Assembly: GCA_963590405.1 (NCBI GenBank)
Contig: CAVAPE010000001.1
Location: 40,509 to 104,508 of the forward strand
DNA: 64,000 nucleotides
Direction of reading: 5' to 3'
Source of the DNA: Limisoma sp963590405
Lineage (GTDB): Bacteria > Bacteroidota > Bacteroidia > Bacteroidales > Muribaculaceae
In this document: positions 15,209-22,821 of the stretch, piece by piece
How the letters are laid out: each line of letters starts with the position of its first letter
Position numbering within the stretch: the stretch's first letter is position 1
Notes under the pieces: model-generated
What the model was told of the DNA's origin: nothing
Databases searched by the model: none
Seen by the model: the letters and a program-made list of their open reading frames with translations, nothing else
Made by a program: the position numbers and the translations under genes

Positions 15209-16321
15209 TTATTCGGTTTTCCGCAATTCCGACGGTTTTTTACCAGTCACTTTCTGGAATTGCTGGAAGAAATTTGCACGGTGATTGAAGCCTACCATCT
15301 CGCCAATCTTCTCAAGCGACAGGTCGGGATGCTCCACGAGGAGTTTTTCTGCCTCGCGGATGCGCAGTTCGGTGCGCCAAGTGCGGAAGTTGGTGTGCAG
15401 ATAGGTGCGGAAATAGTAGTAAATGTAGTGCGGAGTTGTGTGGAGTTGCTCCGCGAAGTCCTCAAGCACGATGTCCTTTTGCAGATATTTCTTGTCGGCT
15501 ACCCACTGGTCGAGCGTTCTTCTGAACTTTATGTCGGCTGCTGGCGCGTTGTTGGAGACGTTTTCGCGGTAGGTGTCTTCATAGATGAGTGTCACGATGG
15601 CAGAACTGCGCACGCTGTAGGAGTAGATGCGCGCGGTGAGGTAGACGCTGTAGGGCGTGTAGCAACACTGAAGTAGTACGGCGGCAAGCAGCATCACCTC
15701 CATTTCGGGTTTAGTGAGCAGGAATATGCTGAACACTGTTCCAGCCACGGCGCAGATGATTTCGCCGCGGAATGTCCACCTTATCCACACCAGCCTCGGC
15801 TCGATGGTCACGCCGTGTTGCCGCATATAGGCAATGTAGTGGGGCAAGCGGTTGTAGAACATGTAGATGTAGTAGCATATCTGAAGCACGTTGGCGGCGA
15901 GGATGGCGATGTAGAAGCCGTCGGCGATGTCCGGGTCGGCGACGAGGGCGTATGCCGAAATGCCGACGATGCCAGTGCCTACAATGAAGACTATTTGCCT
16001 CGAAAGCCAGCGGCGGCTCACGCTATGGGGGGCGATGAAGACGTAGATTGTGGTGAATGCCAGTAGAGTAATGGCAAGATTTACAGTCACGGACACAACG
16101 AAATCCTTATCCAGGTCGGTGCTGGCGAAGTTGCCCGTAATTTTGACTATGTTGATGATTACGATGCTCGTCAGCGCCAATGCTTGGCAGAACTTGGCGA
16201 TGCGGATTTTGACGAATTCCTCCTTCTTAGGCAAGCGAAGAACGAACAACATCACGGCGAGAGTAGCGAGGATGGTGCTTGATATGATTGTTGTGTATTT
16301 AAGAAGGACTGCAGCAAACAT
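15209..16321 (-). CDS. Membrane-embedded AraC-family transcription regulator
   Basis: The 370-residue protein has about seven transmembrane segments in residues 5-245 and a C-terminal AraC-type double helix-turn-helix (about 268-368). The latter contains YLQKDIVLEDFAEQLHTTPH and the second HTH LSLEKIGEMVGFNHRANFFQQFQKVTGKKPSEL, a canonical AraC signature. Such proteins join membrane sensing to DNA binding in one chain. The target is unknown; the neighbouring membrane gene and the TAACG-rich intergenic region are candidates. TACCTTTA at about 16349 (minus) is a weak -7 box. Confidence 0.88.
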   Translation of the reverse strand: MFAAVLLKYTTIISSTILATLAVMLFVLRLPKKEEFVKIRIAKFCQALALTSIVIINIVKITGNFASTDLDKDFVVSVTVNLAITLLAFTTIYVFIAPHSVSRRWLSRQIVFIVGTGIVGISAYALVADPDIADGFYIAILAANVLQICYYIYMFYNRLPHYIAYMRQHGVTIEPRLVWIRWTFRGEIICAVAGTVFSIFLLTKPEMEVMLLAAVLLQCCYTPYSVYLTARIYSYSVRSSAIVTLIYEDTYRENVSNNAPAADIKFRRTLDQWVADKKYLQKDIVLEDFAEQLHTTPHYIYYYFRTYLHTNFRTWRTELRIREAEKLLVEHPDLSLEKIGEMVGFNHRANFFQQFQKVTGKKPSELRKTE

Positions 16322-16433
16322 ATATCAATCAGTTCGTTTAACCTTGTAAAGGTATGAAAAAAACTGGGCTTCTGATATTAAATATCTCAACAAATAATAA
16401 TATTTCACACTTCTTAACACGTTGCTTTTGGTT

Positions 16434-16466
16434 TGAAAATAAAACCCCAGGGTTGAGCCTGGGGTT
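16434..16466 (-). terminator. Terminator of the ftsX-xpt operon
   Basis: 9-bp stem AACCCCAGG/CCTGGGGTT (16443-16466), followed on the minus strand by TTTTATTTT. Confidence 0.85.
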
Positions 16467-16517
16467 AGCAAATGGTGCCGCCTGAGGGGCGAGCGCCAGT
16501 GTATGTGAACTTCCGTT

Positions 16518-17084
16518 TTAGCGGAATCGGATTTCGTTGTTGTCGAGGCTGTCGATGATGGCGAGGCTCTTCACGTTGTAGCCTGCTTCGCGCAGACGGT
16601 CGCCGCCGCCTTGAAAGCCTTTTTCAATTATAAATCCCATGCCTTCAATTGTTGCTCCAGCCTGCTCGGCGAGGGCAATCATGCCGTTGGAGGCGTTGCC
16701 ATAGGCGAGAAAGTCGTCGATAAAGAGCACATGGTCGTCGGCGGTGAGGAAATTGTTGCTGATGCATACCGTTTCCACCGTGTTTTTTGTGAACGAGCGC
16801 ACCTCAGCCACGAGCATATTCTCCATTGTGCTCGGCTTTGCCTTCTTGATGAACACCACCGGCAGTTGCAGTTGGTAGCCCATCATGATTGCCGGAGCGA
16901 TGCCGCTTGCCTCGATGGTTACAATTTTGTTGAAATTGCAGTCGGCAAACAGTCTGCCGAACTCTTTAGCCGCCTCAAACATCAGGTTTGGGTCGAGTTG
17001 ATGGTTGAGGAAGCGGTCCACTTTCAGCACTCCGCCGGGGAGCAGTCTGCCGTCCTGAAGGATGCGTTGTTTTAGAAGTTCCAT
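16518..17084 (-). CDS. xpt: Xanthine phosphoribosyltransferase
   Basis: Purine-salvage enzyme of 188 residues converting xanthine and PRPP to XMP. It starts MELLKQRILQDGRLLPGGVLKVDRFLNHQ, typical of Xpt, and contains the PRPP-binding loop HVLFIDDFLAYGNAS (about 128-142) and the VVFIKKAKPST segment. Length is standard. It is the last gene of the operon, 10 bp after queA, followed by a clear terminator. No purine riboswitch precedes it, so regulation probably follows the operon promoter. Confidence 0.94.
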   Translation of the reverse strand: MELLKQRILQDGRLLPGGVLKVDRFLNHQLDPNLMFEAAKEFGRLFADCNFNKIVTIEASGIAPAIMMGYQLQLPVVFIKKAKPSTMENMLVAEVRSFTKNTVETVCISNNFLTADDHVLFIDDFLAYGNASNGMIALAEQAGATIEGMGFIIEKGFQGGGDRLREAGYNVKSLAIIDSLDNNEIRFR

Positions 17085-17094
17085 ATATGGGGGA

Positions 17095-18144
17095 TTATAT
17101 AATCAGCATTGCGTCGCCGTAGACACCGAAGCGGTATTTCTCCTTCACAGCCACGTCGTAGGCGTTCATCACCTTCTCGTAGTCGCCGAAGGCAGCCACC
17201 ATCATCAGCATAGTGGAGTAGGGCATGTGGAAGTTGCTTATGAGCGATGTGCACACCTCAAAGTCGTAGGGCGGGAAGATGAATTTGTTGGTCCATCCGC
17301 TGTATTCCTTGATGTGTCCGTTCATGCTCACTGCCGTGGCGATGGCGCGGAGCACCGATGTGCCGGCAGCGCAGACTGCATGACCTTTGTCCTTGGTTTC
17401 GTTTACCTTCTTCACGAGTTCGGCGGAAATCTCCATCTGCTCCGAGTCCATACGGTGCTTGGTGAGGTCTTCAACGTCGATTTCGCGGAAATTACCCAAG
17501 CCGAAGTGCAAGGTGAGGAAATCGTAGTTTATGCCCTTGATTTCCATGCGCTTCATCACCTCGCGGCTGAAGTGCAGACCAGCGGCAGGAGCCACCACGG
17601 CGCCTTCGTTTTTGGCGAAGATGCACTGGAAGCGATCCACATCGTCTTCCGTAGGCTCGCGGTTGATGTAGAGAGGCAGCGGCGTCTGGCCGAGGGCAAA
17701 GAGAGCCTCCTTAAATTCCTCGTGCGAACCGTCGTAGAGGAAGCGGAGAGTGCGGCCGCGTGAGGTGGTGTTGTCAATCACCTCAGCCACCATTGAGTCG
17801 TCCTCGCCGAAGTAGAGTTTGTTGCCGATGCGGATTTTGCGGGCAGGCTCTACGAGCACGTCCCACAGTTTGTGCTCCTCGTTGAGTTCGCGGAGGAGAA
17901 ACACCTCGATGCGAGCGTTGGTCTTTTCCTTGTTTCCGTAGAGGCGGGCAGGAAACACCTTCGTGTCGTTGAGAAGCATCAAGTCGCCATCATCGAAATA
18001 GTCGATGATGTCCTTAAAAATTTTGTGTTCGATTTCGCCTGTCTTCTTGTGCAACACCATCAATCGCGCTTCATCGCGTTCTTCCGACGGTGTCTGTGCT
18101 ATCAATTCCTCTGGTAGTTTGAATTTGAATTGTGACAACTTCAT
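17095..18144 (-). CDS. queA: S-adenosylmethionine:tRNA ribosyltransferase-isomerase
   Basis: Penultimate enzyme of queuosine synthesis; it adds the ribose moiety of SAM to preQ1 in the tRNA wobble position. The 349-residue protein starts MKLSQFKFKLPEELIAQTPSEERDEARLMVL and carries AAGLHFSREVMKRM and LTLHFGLGNFR, both QueA signatures, and a C-terminal DGMLII-like end (YGDAMLII). It sits between truB (14 bp) and xpt (10 bp), grouping two tRNA-modification genes in one operon. Confidence 0.96.
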   Translation of the reverse strand: MKLSQFKFKLPEELIAQTPSEERDEARLMVLHKKTGEIEHKIFKDIIDYFDDGDLMLLNDTKVFPARLYGNKEKTNARIEVFLLRELNEEHKLWDVLVEPARKIRIGNKLYFGEDDSMVAEVIDNTTSRGRTLRFLYDGSHEEFKEALFALGQTPLPLYINREPTEDDVDRFQCIFAKNEGAVVAPAAGLHFSREVMKRMEIKGINYDFLTLHFGLGNFREIDVEDLTKHRMDSEQMEISAELVKKVNETKDKGHAVCAAGTSVLRAIATAVSMNGHIKEYSGWTNKFIFPPYDFEVCTSLISNFHMPYSTMLMMVAAFGDYEKVMNAYDVAVKEKYRFGVYGDAMLII

Positions 18145-18158
18145 AGATACTTCTGTTT

Positions 18159-18893
18159 TTATACTTTTTCTTCTTTTTCTTTTCTCATCTCTTCCGGAAG
18201 TTCAAAGTCTTCCACTTTCAGGCGTGCCGCAAGGTCGGCAACGCTCTCGCAATCAGCCACCTTCACGTCGCCCACGCGGGTGCGGCGCAGAGCCGTCAGG
18301 TGTCCGCCGCTGCCGAGGGCTTCGGCAATGTCGCGCGCCAGGGCGCGGATGTAGGTGCCTTTGCTGCACACCACACGGATGCGTATCTCCGGCAGGTTGC
18401 ATTCCAGCAGTTCAATCTCGTCGATGACGAGTTCTTTAGCCTTGATTTCCACCGTCTTGCCTTTGCGAGCCATCTTGTAGGCGCGCTTTCCGTCGACCTT
18501 GCATGCCGAGTAGGCTGGCGGCACTTGCTGGATGCGTCCCGTAAACTGGGCGAGCACTTGCTCCACGCTCTCGCGGGTGATGTGCTCCCACGGATATTCA
18601 GCATCCACCTCAGTTTCGAGGTCGAAACTTGGGGTGGTTGCGCCGAGGCGTATCACGGCTTCATATTCTTTCACATGGGCTTGCAGTTCCTCAATGCGCT
18701 TGGTGGCGCGCCCCGTGACCACAATCATCACGCCTGTGGCGAGGGGGTCGAGGGTGCCAGCGTGGCCCACTTTCAGTTTCTTGATTTTGGTGCGGCGGCT
18801 CAGTTCTCCGCGCACACGCTTCACTACGTCGAACGAGGTCCAAGTCAGAGGCTTGTCGACGTAAAATATCTCTCCTTCAACGGGATGCAACAT
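18159..18893 (-). CDS. truB: tRNA pseudouridine-55 synthase
   Basis: Converts U55 of the tRNA T-loop to pseudouridine. The 244-residue protein has the catalytic motif VGHAGTLDPLATGVM, with D49 as the catalytic aspartate, then YEAVIRLGATTPSFDLETE and QVPPAYSACKVDGKRAYKMAR, and a CSKGTYIRALARDI stretch near 180. It is slightly short compared with proteobacterial TruB, as usual in this phylum. It follows uppP by 10 bp. Confidence 0.96.
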   Translation of the reverse strand: MLHPVEGEIFYVDKPLTWTSFDVVKRVRGELSRRTKIKKLKVGHAGTLDPLATGVMIVVTGRATKRIEELQAHVKEYEAVIRLGATTPSFDLETEVDAEYPWEHITRESVEQVLAQFTGRIQQVPPAYSACKVDGKRAYKMARKGKTVEIKAKELVIDEIELLECNLPEIRIRVVCSKGTYIRALARDIAEALGSGGHLTALRRTRVGDVKVADCESVADLAARLKVEDFELPEEMRKEKEEKV

Positions 18894-18903
18894 CTCTCGA
18901 GGC

Positions 18904-19707
18904 TTAAATCAATGAGTAAACCAATGTTGCAATGCCGACGATTGCGCAGTAGATTGCAAAATACACAAGTTTGCCACGCTTCACGATGTTGATCATCCAT
19001 TTGCATGCCAGGCATCCCGAGACGAACGCCGCAATGAAGCCCACAATCAGCGCTGCTGCGGAGATGTCGCCCGTCACTGCCTCTGCGCCGCCCTTAATCA
19101 TTTTCAAAACGTCGAGGAGTGCCTCGCCGAGGATTGGCGGAATGACCATAATAAACGAGAACTGCGCGAGTTTCTCTTTTTTGTTGCCGAGCAGAAGTCC
19201 AGTGGCAATCGTTGTGCCGGAGCGTGACAATCCAGGGAGCACTGCCACTGCCTGCGACAAACCGATGATGAAGGCATCGCGCGTGGAGATGGATTGCTTC
19301 TGGCGAGGCTTTGCGTAGTAGGAGAATGTGAGGAGCAGGGCTGTTACGAGGAGCATCGAGCCAACGATGGCGAGCCCCGAGCCGAAAATCTCTTCAACAT
19401 AGTCCTTGAAGAACACGCCGACGATGCCCACGGGAATCATCGAGACGATGACGTTGACGAAATAGCGCTGCTCGTCGTTATATCCTTTTGCGAAAAGTCC
19501 TTTGAAAATCCAACTGATTTCCTTCCAGAGGATTACGAGTGTGCTGAGCACCGTGGCTACGTGCACCGCGATGGTGAACGTGAGGTTTGACTCTGCGTCA
19601 ATGCCGAAAAGTGCCGAGCCGATGGCGAGGTGTCCGCTGCTGCTCACTGGAAGGTATTCGGTGAGGCCCTGAACGAGGCCGAGAATTAGTGCTTCTATCC
19701 AGTCCAT
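18904..19707 (-). CDS. uppP: Undecaprenyl-diphosphate phosphatase (BacA/UppP)
   Basis: Integral membrane enzyme that recycles undecaprenyl pyrophosphate to the phosphate form used in peptidoglycan and surface glycan synthesis. The 267-residue protein carries LVQGLTEYLPVSSSGHLAIG at the N-terminus and LSRSGTTIATGLLLG (about 158-173), the two active-site regions, plus multiple transmembrane helices. It is 3 bp from the DUF3098 gene and 10 bp from truB, a gene order common in Bacteroidota. Confidence 0.96.
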   Translation of the reverse strand: MDWIEALILGLVQGLTEYLPVSSSGHLAIGSALFGIDAESNLTFTIAVHVATVLSTLVILWKEISWIFKGLFAKGYNDEQRYFVNVIVSMIPVGIVGVFFKDYVEEIFGSGLAIVGSMLLVTALLLTFSYYAKPRQKQSISTRDAFIIGLSQAVAVLPGLSRSGTTIATGLLLGNKKEKLAQFSFIMVIPPILGEALLDVLKMIKGGAEAVTGDISAAALIVGFIAAFVSGCLACKWMINIVKRGKLVYFAIYCAIVGIATLVYSLI

Positions 19708-19710
19708 TGC

Positions 19711-19971
19711 CTAATTTTTCTTTTTGTAGAGGATTGCAAAAAACATTGTAACGAAGCCGATAAACGAGAAACCCGGACCCACGGCGGTGCGCATGGTGCT
19801 GAAAATGTCGGGGTTGAACTTCTCTTCGGTTGTCGCTCCTCCGCTCATCATCAGGAAGCCGATGATGATGAGTGCCACTGAGACACCCATGAGGATGTAG
19901 TTGATTTTTTCCAACGGGCGTGACTGCTCGTTTACGGGTTTTTCGCCCGGAGTATTTGTCTTTGTTTCCAT
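19711..19971 (-). CDS. DUF3098 family small membrane protein
   Basis: The 86-residue protein has two transmembrane helices (YILMGVSVALIIIGFLMMSG and FSFIGFVTMFFAILYKKK) separated by a short loop (EEKFNPDIFSTMRTAVGP). This is the DUF3098 pattern, found between ftsX and uppP in many Bacteroidota. The function is unknown; the conserved position suggests a role with FtsX or in envelope growth, which is inference. Confidence 0.88.
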   Translation of the reverse strand: METKTNTPGEKPVNEQSRPLEKINYILMGVSVALIIIGFLMMSGGATTEEKFNPDIFSTMRTAVGPGFSFIGFVTMFFAILYKKKN

Positions 19972-19986
19972 TATCGTTGTTGAGTC

Positions 19987-20865
19987 TTATCGTTTAAACA
20001 AGTCGTCGTAGTCGAGGTGGATGTACTTCGTGGCTGCGAAGAATGCCGCGATGCCCGAGATGGCGATGCCCACCACGGCAAGTCCGGCAAACACTATCGC
20101 CACTTCAGCCTCCGTAATCATAGTGCCCACGATGCTGCCCACCATACTCTGCGCTGCAAAGTAGAAGCCCACAAACACGAGGCATGCCAACACTGCGGCT
20201 ATCAAGCCGTTGAGCATGTTTTGCACCACAAAAGGCTTGCGGATAAATCCCGGTTTCGCTCCCACGAGTTTCATAGTGTGGATGAGAAACCTGCGAGAGT
20301 AGACGGTGAGGCGTACGGTGTTGTTAATGAGGGCGAAAGAGATGAACACCAGCAGGGCTGCCACAACAAGGAGCACTATCGAGATGTTGCTGATGTTTTT
20401 GTTGGCGGCTTCCACCTCCGTTTCGTAGAGCGCAACCTCTTCCACGCCTTGGCGTTTCTGCAGGTCGGCTTGTATCTTTTTCAACTTGCCCACTTCGGCA
20501 TAGTTGGCTTTCACATTTATCTGGAACTCAGCGCTGAGGGGGTTCACGCCGAAGGTTTCAATGAGGTCTTCGCCCGTGTCGTCCTTCCATTGTGCGAGAG
20601 CCTCTTCCTTCGAGATGTATTCCACTTTTGCAACGTAGGGCGCGGTCTTGAACAAGGTGTTGAGCGCACTGACGTCGGCATCTGAGGCATCGGCATTGAG
20701 CACGATGCTGAAACCCATGTTCTCTTTGAGGTCGCGGCTCATGGTGCGCGCCGAAAGTCCGAGAAACGCAGTTACTCCAATCAGAATGAGCACCAGGGCA
20801 ACACTCACTGTTGCTGTGACGTTCGACTGGAAATGTGAAATCTTTGATTTGTGCTCTTTTGCCAT
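19987..20865 (-). CDS. ftsX: Cell-division permease-like protein FtsX
   Basis: Membrane partner of FtsE that controls peptidoglycan hydrolases at the septum. The 292-residue protein has the FtsX layout: one N-terminal transmembrane helix (about 17-37), a periplasmic domain (about 40-165, with FSIVLNADASDADV and AEFQINVKANY), then three C-terminal transmembrane helices with NNTVRLTVYSRRFLIHTMKLVGA. No ftsE is adjacent, which is usual in this phylum. It is the first gene of the operon, about 16 nt after the predicted start. Confidence 0.94.
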   Translation of the reverse strand: MAKEHKSKISHFQSNVTATVSVALVLILIGVTAFLGLSARTMSRDLKENMGFSIVLNADASDADVSALNTLFKTAPYVAKVEYISKEEALAQWKDDTGEDLIETFGVNPLSAEFQINVKANYAEVGKLKKIQADLQKRQGVEEVALYETEVEAANKNISNISIVLLVVAALLVFISFALINNTVRLTVYSRRFLIHTMKLVGAKPGFIRKPFVVQNMLNGLIAAVLACLVFVGFYFAAQSMVGSIVGTMITEAEVAIVFAGLAVVGIAISGIAAFFAATKYIHLDYDDLFKR

Positions 20866-20887
20866 AAAAAATTAGCCTATTTGGCTG

Positions 20888-20920
20888 CAAAGATACAACG
20901 CAGAGCACCCCTTTGTCAAC
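20888..20920 (-). promoter_or_regulatory. Promoter of ftsX operon
   Basis: Minus-strand GTTG (20917-20920), 21-bp spacer, TATCTTTG (20888-20895). It has a perfect -7 box and a one-mismatch -33 box. Confidence 0.65.
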
Positions 20921-20994
20921 TATTTACGGAATTTTCACACCCTTTGCAGCCGAATTTTCGCAATTTGGCGACAATGGTTAGTTTAATTTCTCAG

Positions 20995-22335
20995 TTATTC
21001 CGCTTCTTTGCCTATGAGGGTTGCCGACGAGGCGCTCTCCACGGTGACCATCACGCGGTCGCCGATGTGGTGGTTGCCGCGCGGGAACACGATGACCTTA
21101 TTTTGCTCGTTGCGGCCGAACAACTGTTCGCGGGAGCGTTTCGATGTGCCTTCAACAAGCACTTCGTAGGTCTTGCCGATGTCGTTGCGGTAACTTACTG
21201 CCGACAGTTCGTTTTGCAGGGCAATCATGCGGTTGAGACGGTCGATTTTCACCTCCTCCGGCACGTTGTCGGGGAGGTTTTTGGAGGCGTATGTGCCTGG
21301 GCGCTCGGAGTATTTAAACATGAACGCGCTGTCGAACACCACTTCGCGCATCAGGCTGAGTGTTTCCTCGAAGTCCTCTTCCGTCTCGTCGTGGAAGCCT
21401 GTAAACATATCGGTCGTTATGCCGCAATCGGGCATGGCCTTGCGGATGGCGGCGATGCGGTCGAGATACCACTCGCGGGTGTATTTGCGGTTCATTGCCT
21501 TCAGCACCTTGTTGCTGCCCGACTGCACTGGCAAGTGGATGTGTTTGCACACGTTGGGCACGGAGGCGATGACCGAGATAATCTCGTCGGTCATGTCCTT
21601 CGGGTGGGAGGTGGTGAAGCGCACGCGCATCTCTGGAGCGGCTTCCGCAACGATGCGCAGAAGGTCGGCAAAGCCCACATGGGTGCCGTCCTCGCCTATA
21701 TAGTTGTATGAGTTTACGTTCTGACCCAGAAGTACCACCTCTTTGAAGCCTTTCGCCTGCATGTCGGCGAGTTCGTTGAGGATGCTGCGTGGCTCACGGC
21801 TACGCTCGCGGCCTCGGGTGTAGGGCACGATGCAGTAAGAGCAGAAATTGTTGCATCCGCGCATAATGCTGATGTATCCGCTGATGCGGCTATGACCAAT
21901 GCGCTGCGGGATTACGTCGCGGTAGGTCTCCGTCTTCGACAGTTCGATATTGATGGCCTTTTGTCCGAGTTCGGCAGCCGACACAAGGTCGGGCAGCGAC
22001 AGGTAGGCATCCGGTCCAGCCACGATGTCAACGCCGTGGTTGGCAATGAGTTCGTCCTTCACGCGCTCCGCCATGCAGCCGAGCACACCGAGCACCAGTT
22101 TCGTCTTGCGTTTGCGGCGGAGAGATGCAAAATACTCCAGACGCGAGAAGATTTTCTGCTCAGCATTGTCGCGGATGGAGCAAGTGTTGAGAAACACCGC
22201 ATCGGCATCCTCAAGCACGTCGGTAGGCTCATAGCCAGCGATTTTCATTACTGAGGCAATCACCTCACTGTCTGCCACATTCATCTGGCAGCCATAAGTC
22301 TCTATAAATAATTTCTTTTCTGTTTCTCCGCTCAT
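20995..22335 (-). CDS. miaB: tRNA-2-methylthio-N6-dimethylallyladenosine synthase
   Basis: Radical-SAM methylthiotransferase that modifies A37 of tRNAs. The 446-residue protein has the N-terminal UPF0004 domain with cluster ligands C16 (TYGCQMN), C52 (NTCSIRD) and C87 (LGCMAE). The radical-SAM motif CNNFCSYC (C161, C165, C168) follows, then YTRGRERSR and a C-terminal TRAM domain (about 375-440, VLVEGTSKRSREQLFGRN). All ligands are present. It is transcribed alone from a promoter within the upstream repeat region. Confidence 0.97.
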   Translation of the reverse strand: MSGETEKKLFIETYGCQMNVADSEVIASVMKIAGYEPTDVLEDADAVFLNTCSIRDNAEQKIFSRLEYFASLRRKRKTKLVLGVLGCMAERVKDELIANHGVDIVAGPDAYLSLPDLVSAAELGQKAINIELSKTETYRDVIPQRIGHSRISGYISIMRGCNNFCSYCIVPYTRGRERSREPRSILNELADMQAKGFKEVVLLGQNVNSYNYIGEDGTHVGFADLLRIVAEAAPEMRVRFTTSHPKDMTDEIISVIASVPNVCKHIHLPVQSGSNKVLKAMNRKYTREWYLDRIAAIRKAMPDCGITTDMFTGFHDETEEDFEETLSLMREVVFDSAFMFKYSERPGTYASKNLPDNVPEEVKIDRLNRMIALQNELSAVSYRNDIGKTYEVLVEGTSKRSREQLFGRNEQNKVIVFPRGNHHIGDRVMVTVESASSATLIGKEAE

Positions 22336-22350
22336 TACTTATGAATTATA

Positions 22351-22437
22351 ATACAAAGGTAATGCAAACCGAATGCAATAGAACTTGTTCTAATTGCTGA
22401 GGTGCAGCTAATTTTATACAAAGGTAATGCAAACCGA
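22351..22437. repeat. 22-bp direct repeat upstream of miaB, containing its -7 box
   Basis: ATACAAAGGTAATGCAAACC plus GA occurs identically at 22351-22372 and 22416-22437 (65-bp offset). On the minus strand each copy contains TACCTTTG, the first at 22354-22361, placing a transcription start about 12 nt before the miaB ATG. No good -33 box was found for either copy. Confidence 0.7.
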
Positions 22438-22517
22438 GGGAAAATCATTCAAGCTCGCTTGAAAATGTTTTCCGAGGCCACCATTGCACTAAGTTTGCAA
22501 TTCGGCATTAAGATTGC

Positions 22518-22665
22518 AAATGCGCGTAGCGCATTTTATAGGCTGAAAGCCTTACACCACCATAGCCCAGGGCAGCGCCCTGGGTAACAGATGATTGTGT
22601 GTTTGCGCCCTGAAAGGGCAATACAAAACGGCAGCGTAGGTGATCTCCTGTAGAGGTGCGATTTT
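22518..22665. repeat. Dispersed palindromic intergenic repeat, copy 2
   Basis: A cluster of hairpins: AAATGCGC/GCGCATTT (22518-22536), CCCAGGGC/GCCCTGGG (22566-22584), GCCCTGAAAGGGC near 22608-22620, and CTCCTGTAGAGGTG near 22650. The last two modules match the 10.3-kb repeat. The 61-codon reading frame across it is an artefact of the repeat. Confidence 0.65.
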
Positions 22666-22716
22666 TTCAATCTGCGGAATGAAACATTGATTTTTTTTGT
22701 GAAAATTTAGCGGAAA

Positions 22717-22748
22717 ATTGTAGGAATTAAAATTTTGTCATATTTTTG
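22717..22748 (+). promoter_or_regulatory. Promoter of PepD-like lipoprotein gene
   Basis: ATTG (22717-22720), 20-bp spacer, TATTTTTG (22741-22748). The leader to the chosen ATG is about 67 nt. Confidence 0.6.
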
Positions 22749-22821
22749 GACTATCATACAAACCATTTAATTACTACTTATTTTGCTACGCAAAGGCAAG
22801 ATGCTTAAAATTTTGAATCCT

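Noticed and set aside
22402..22587. 61-codon reading frame after miaB
   Set aside because: It lies entirely in the direct repeat and palindromic element, and its ending (HHSPGQRPG) is a repeat translation product.
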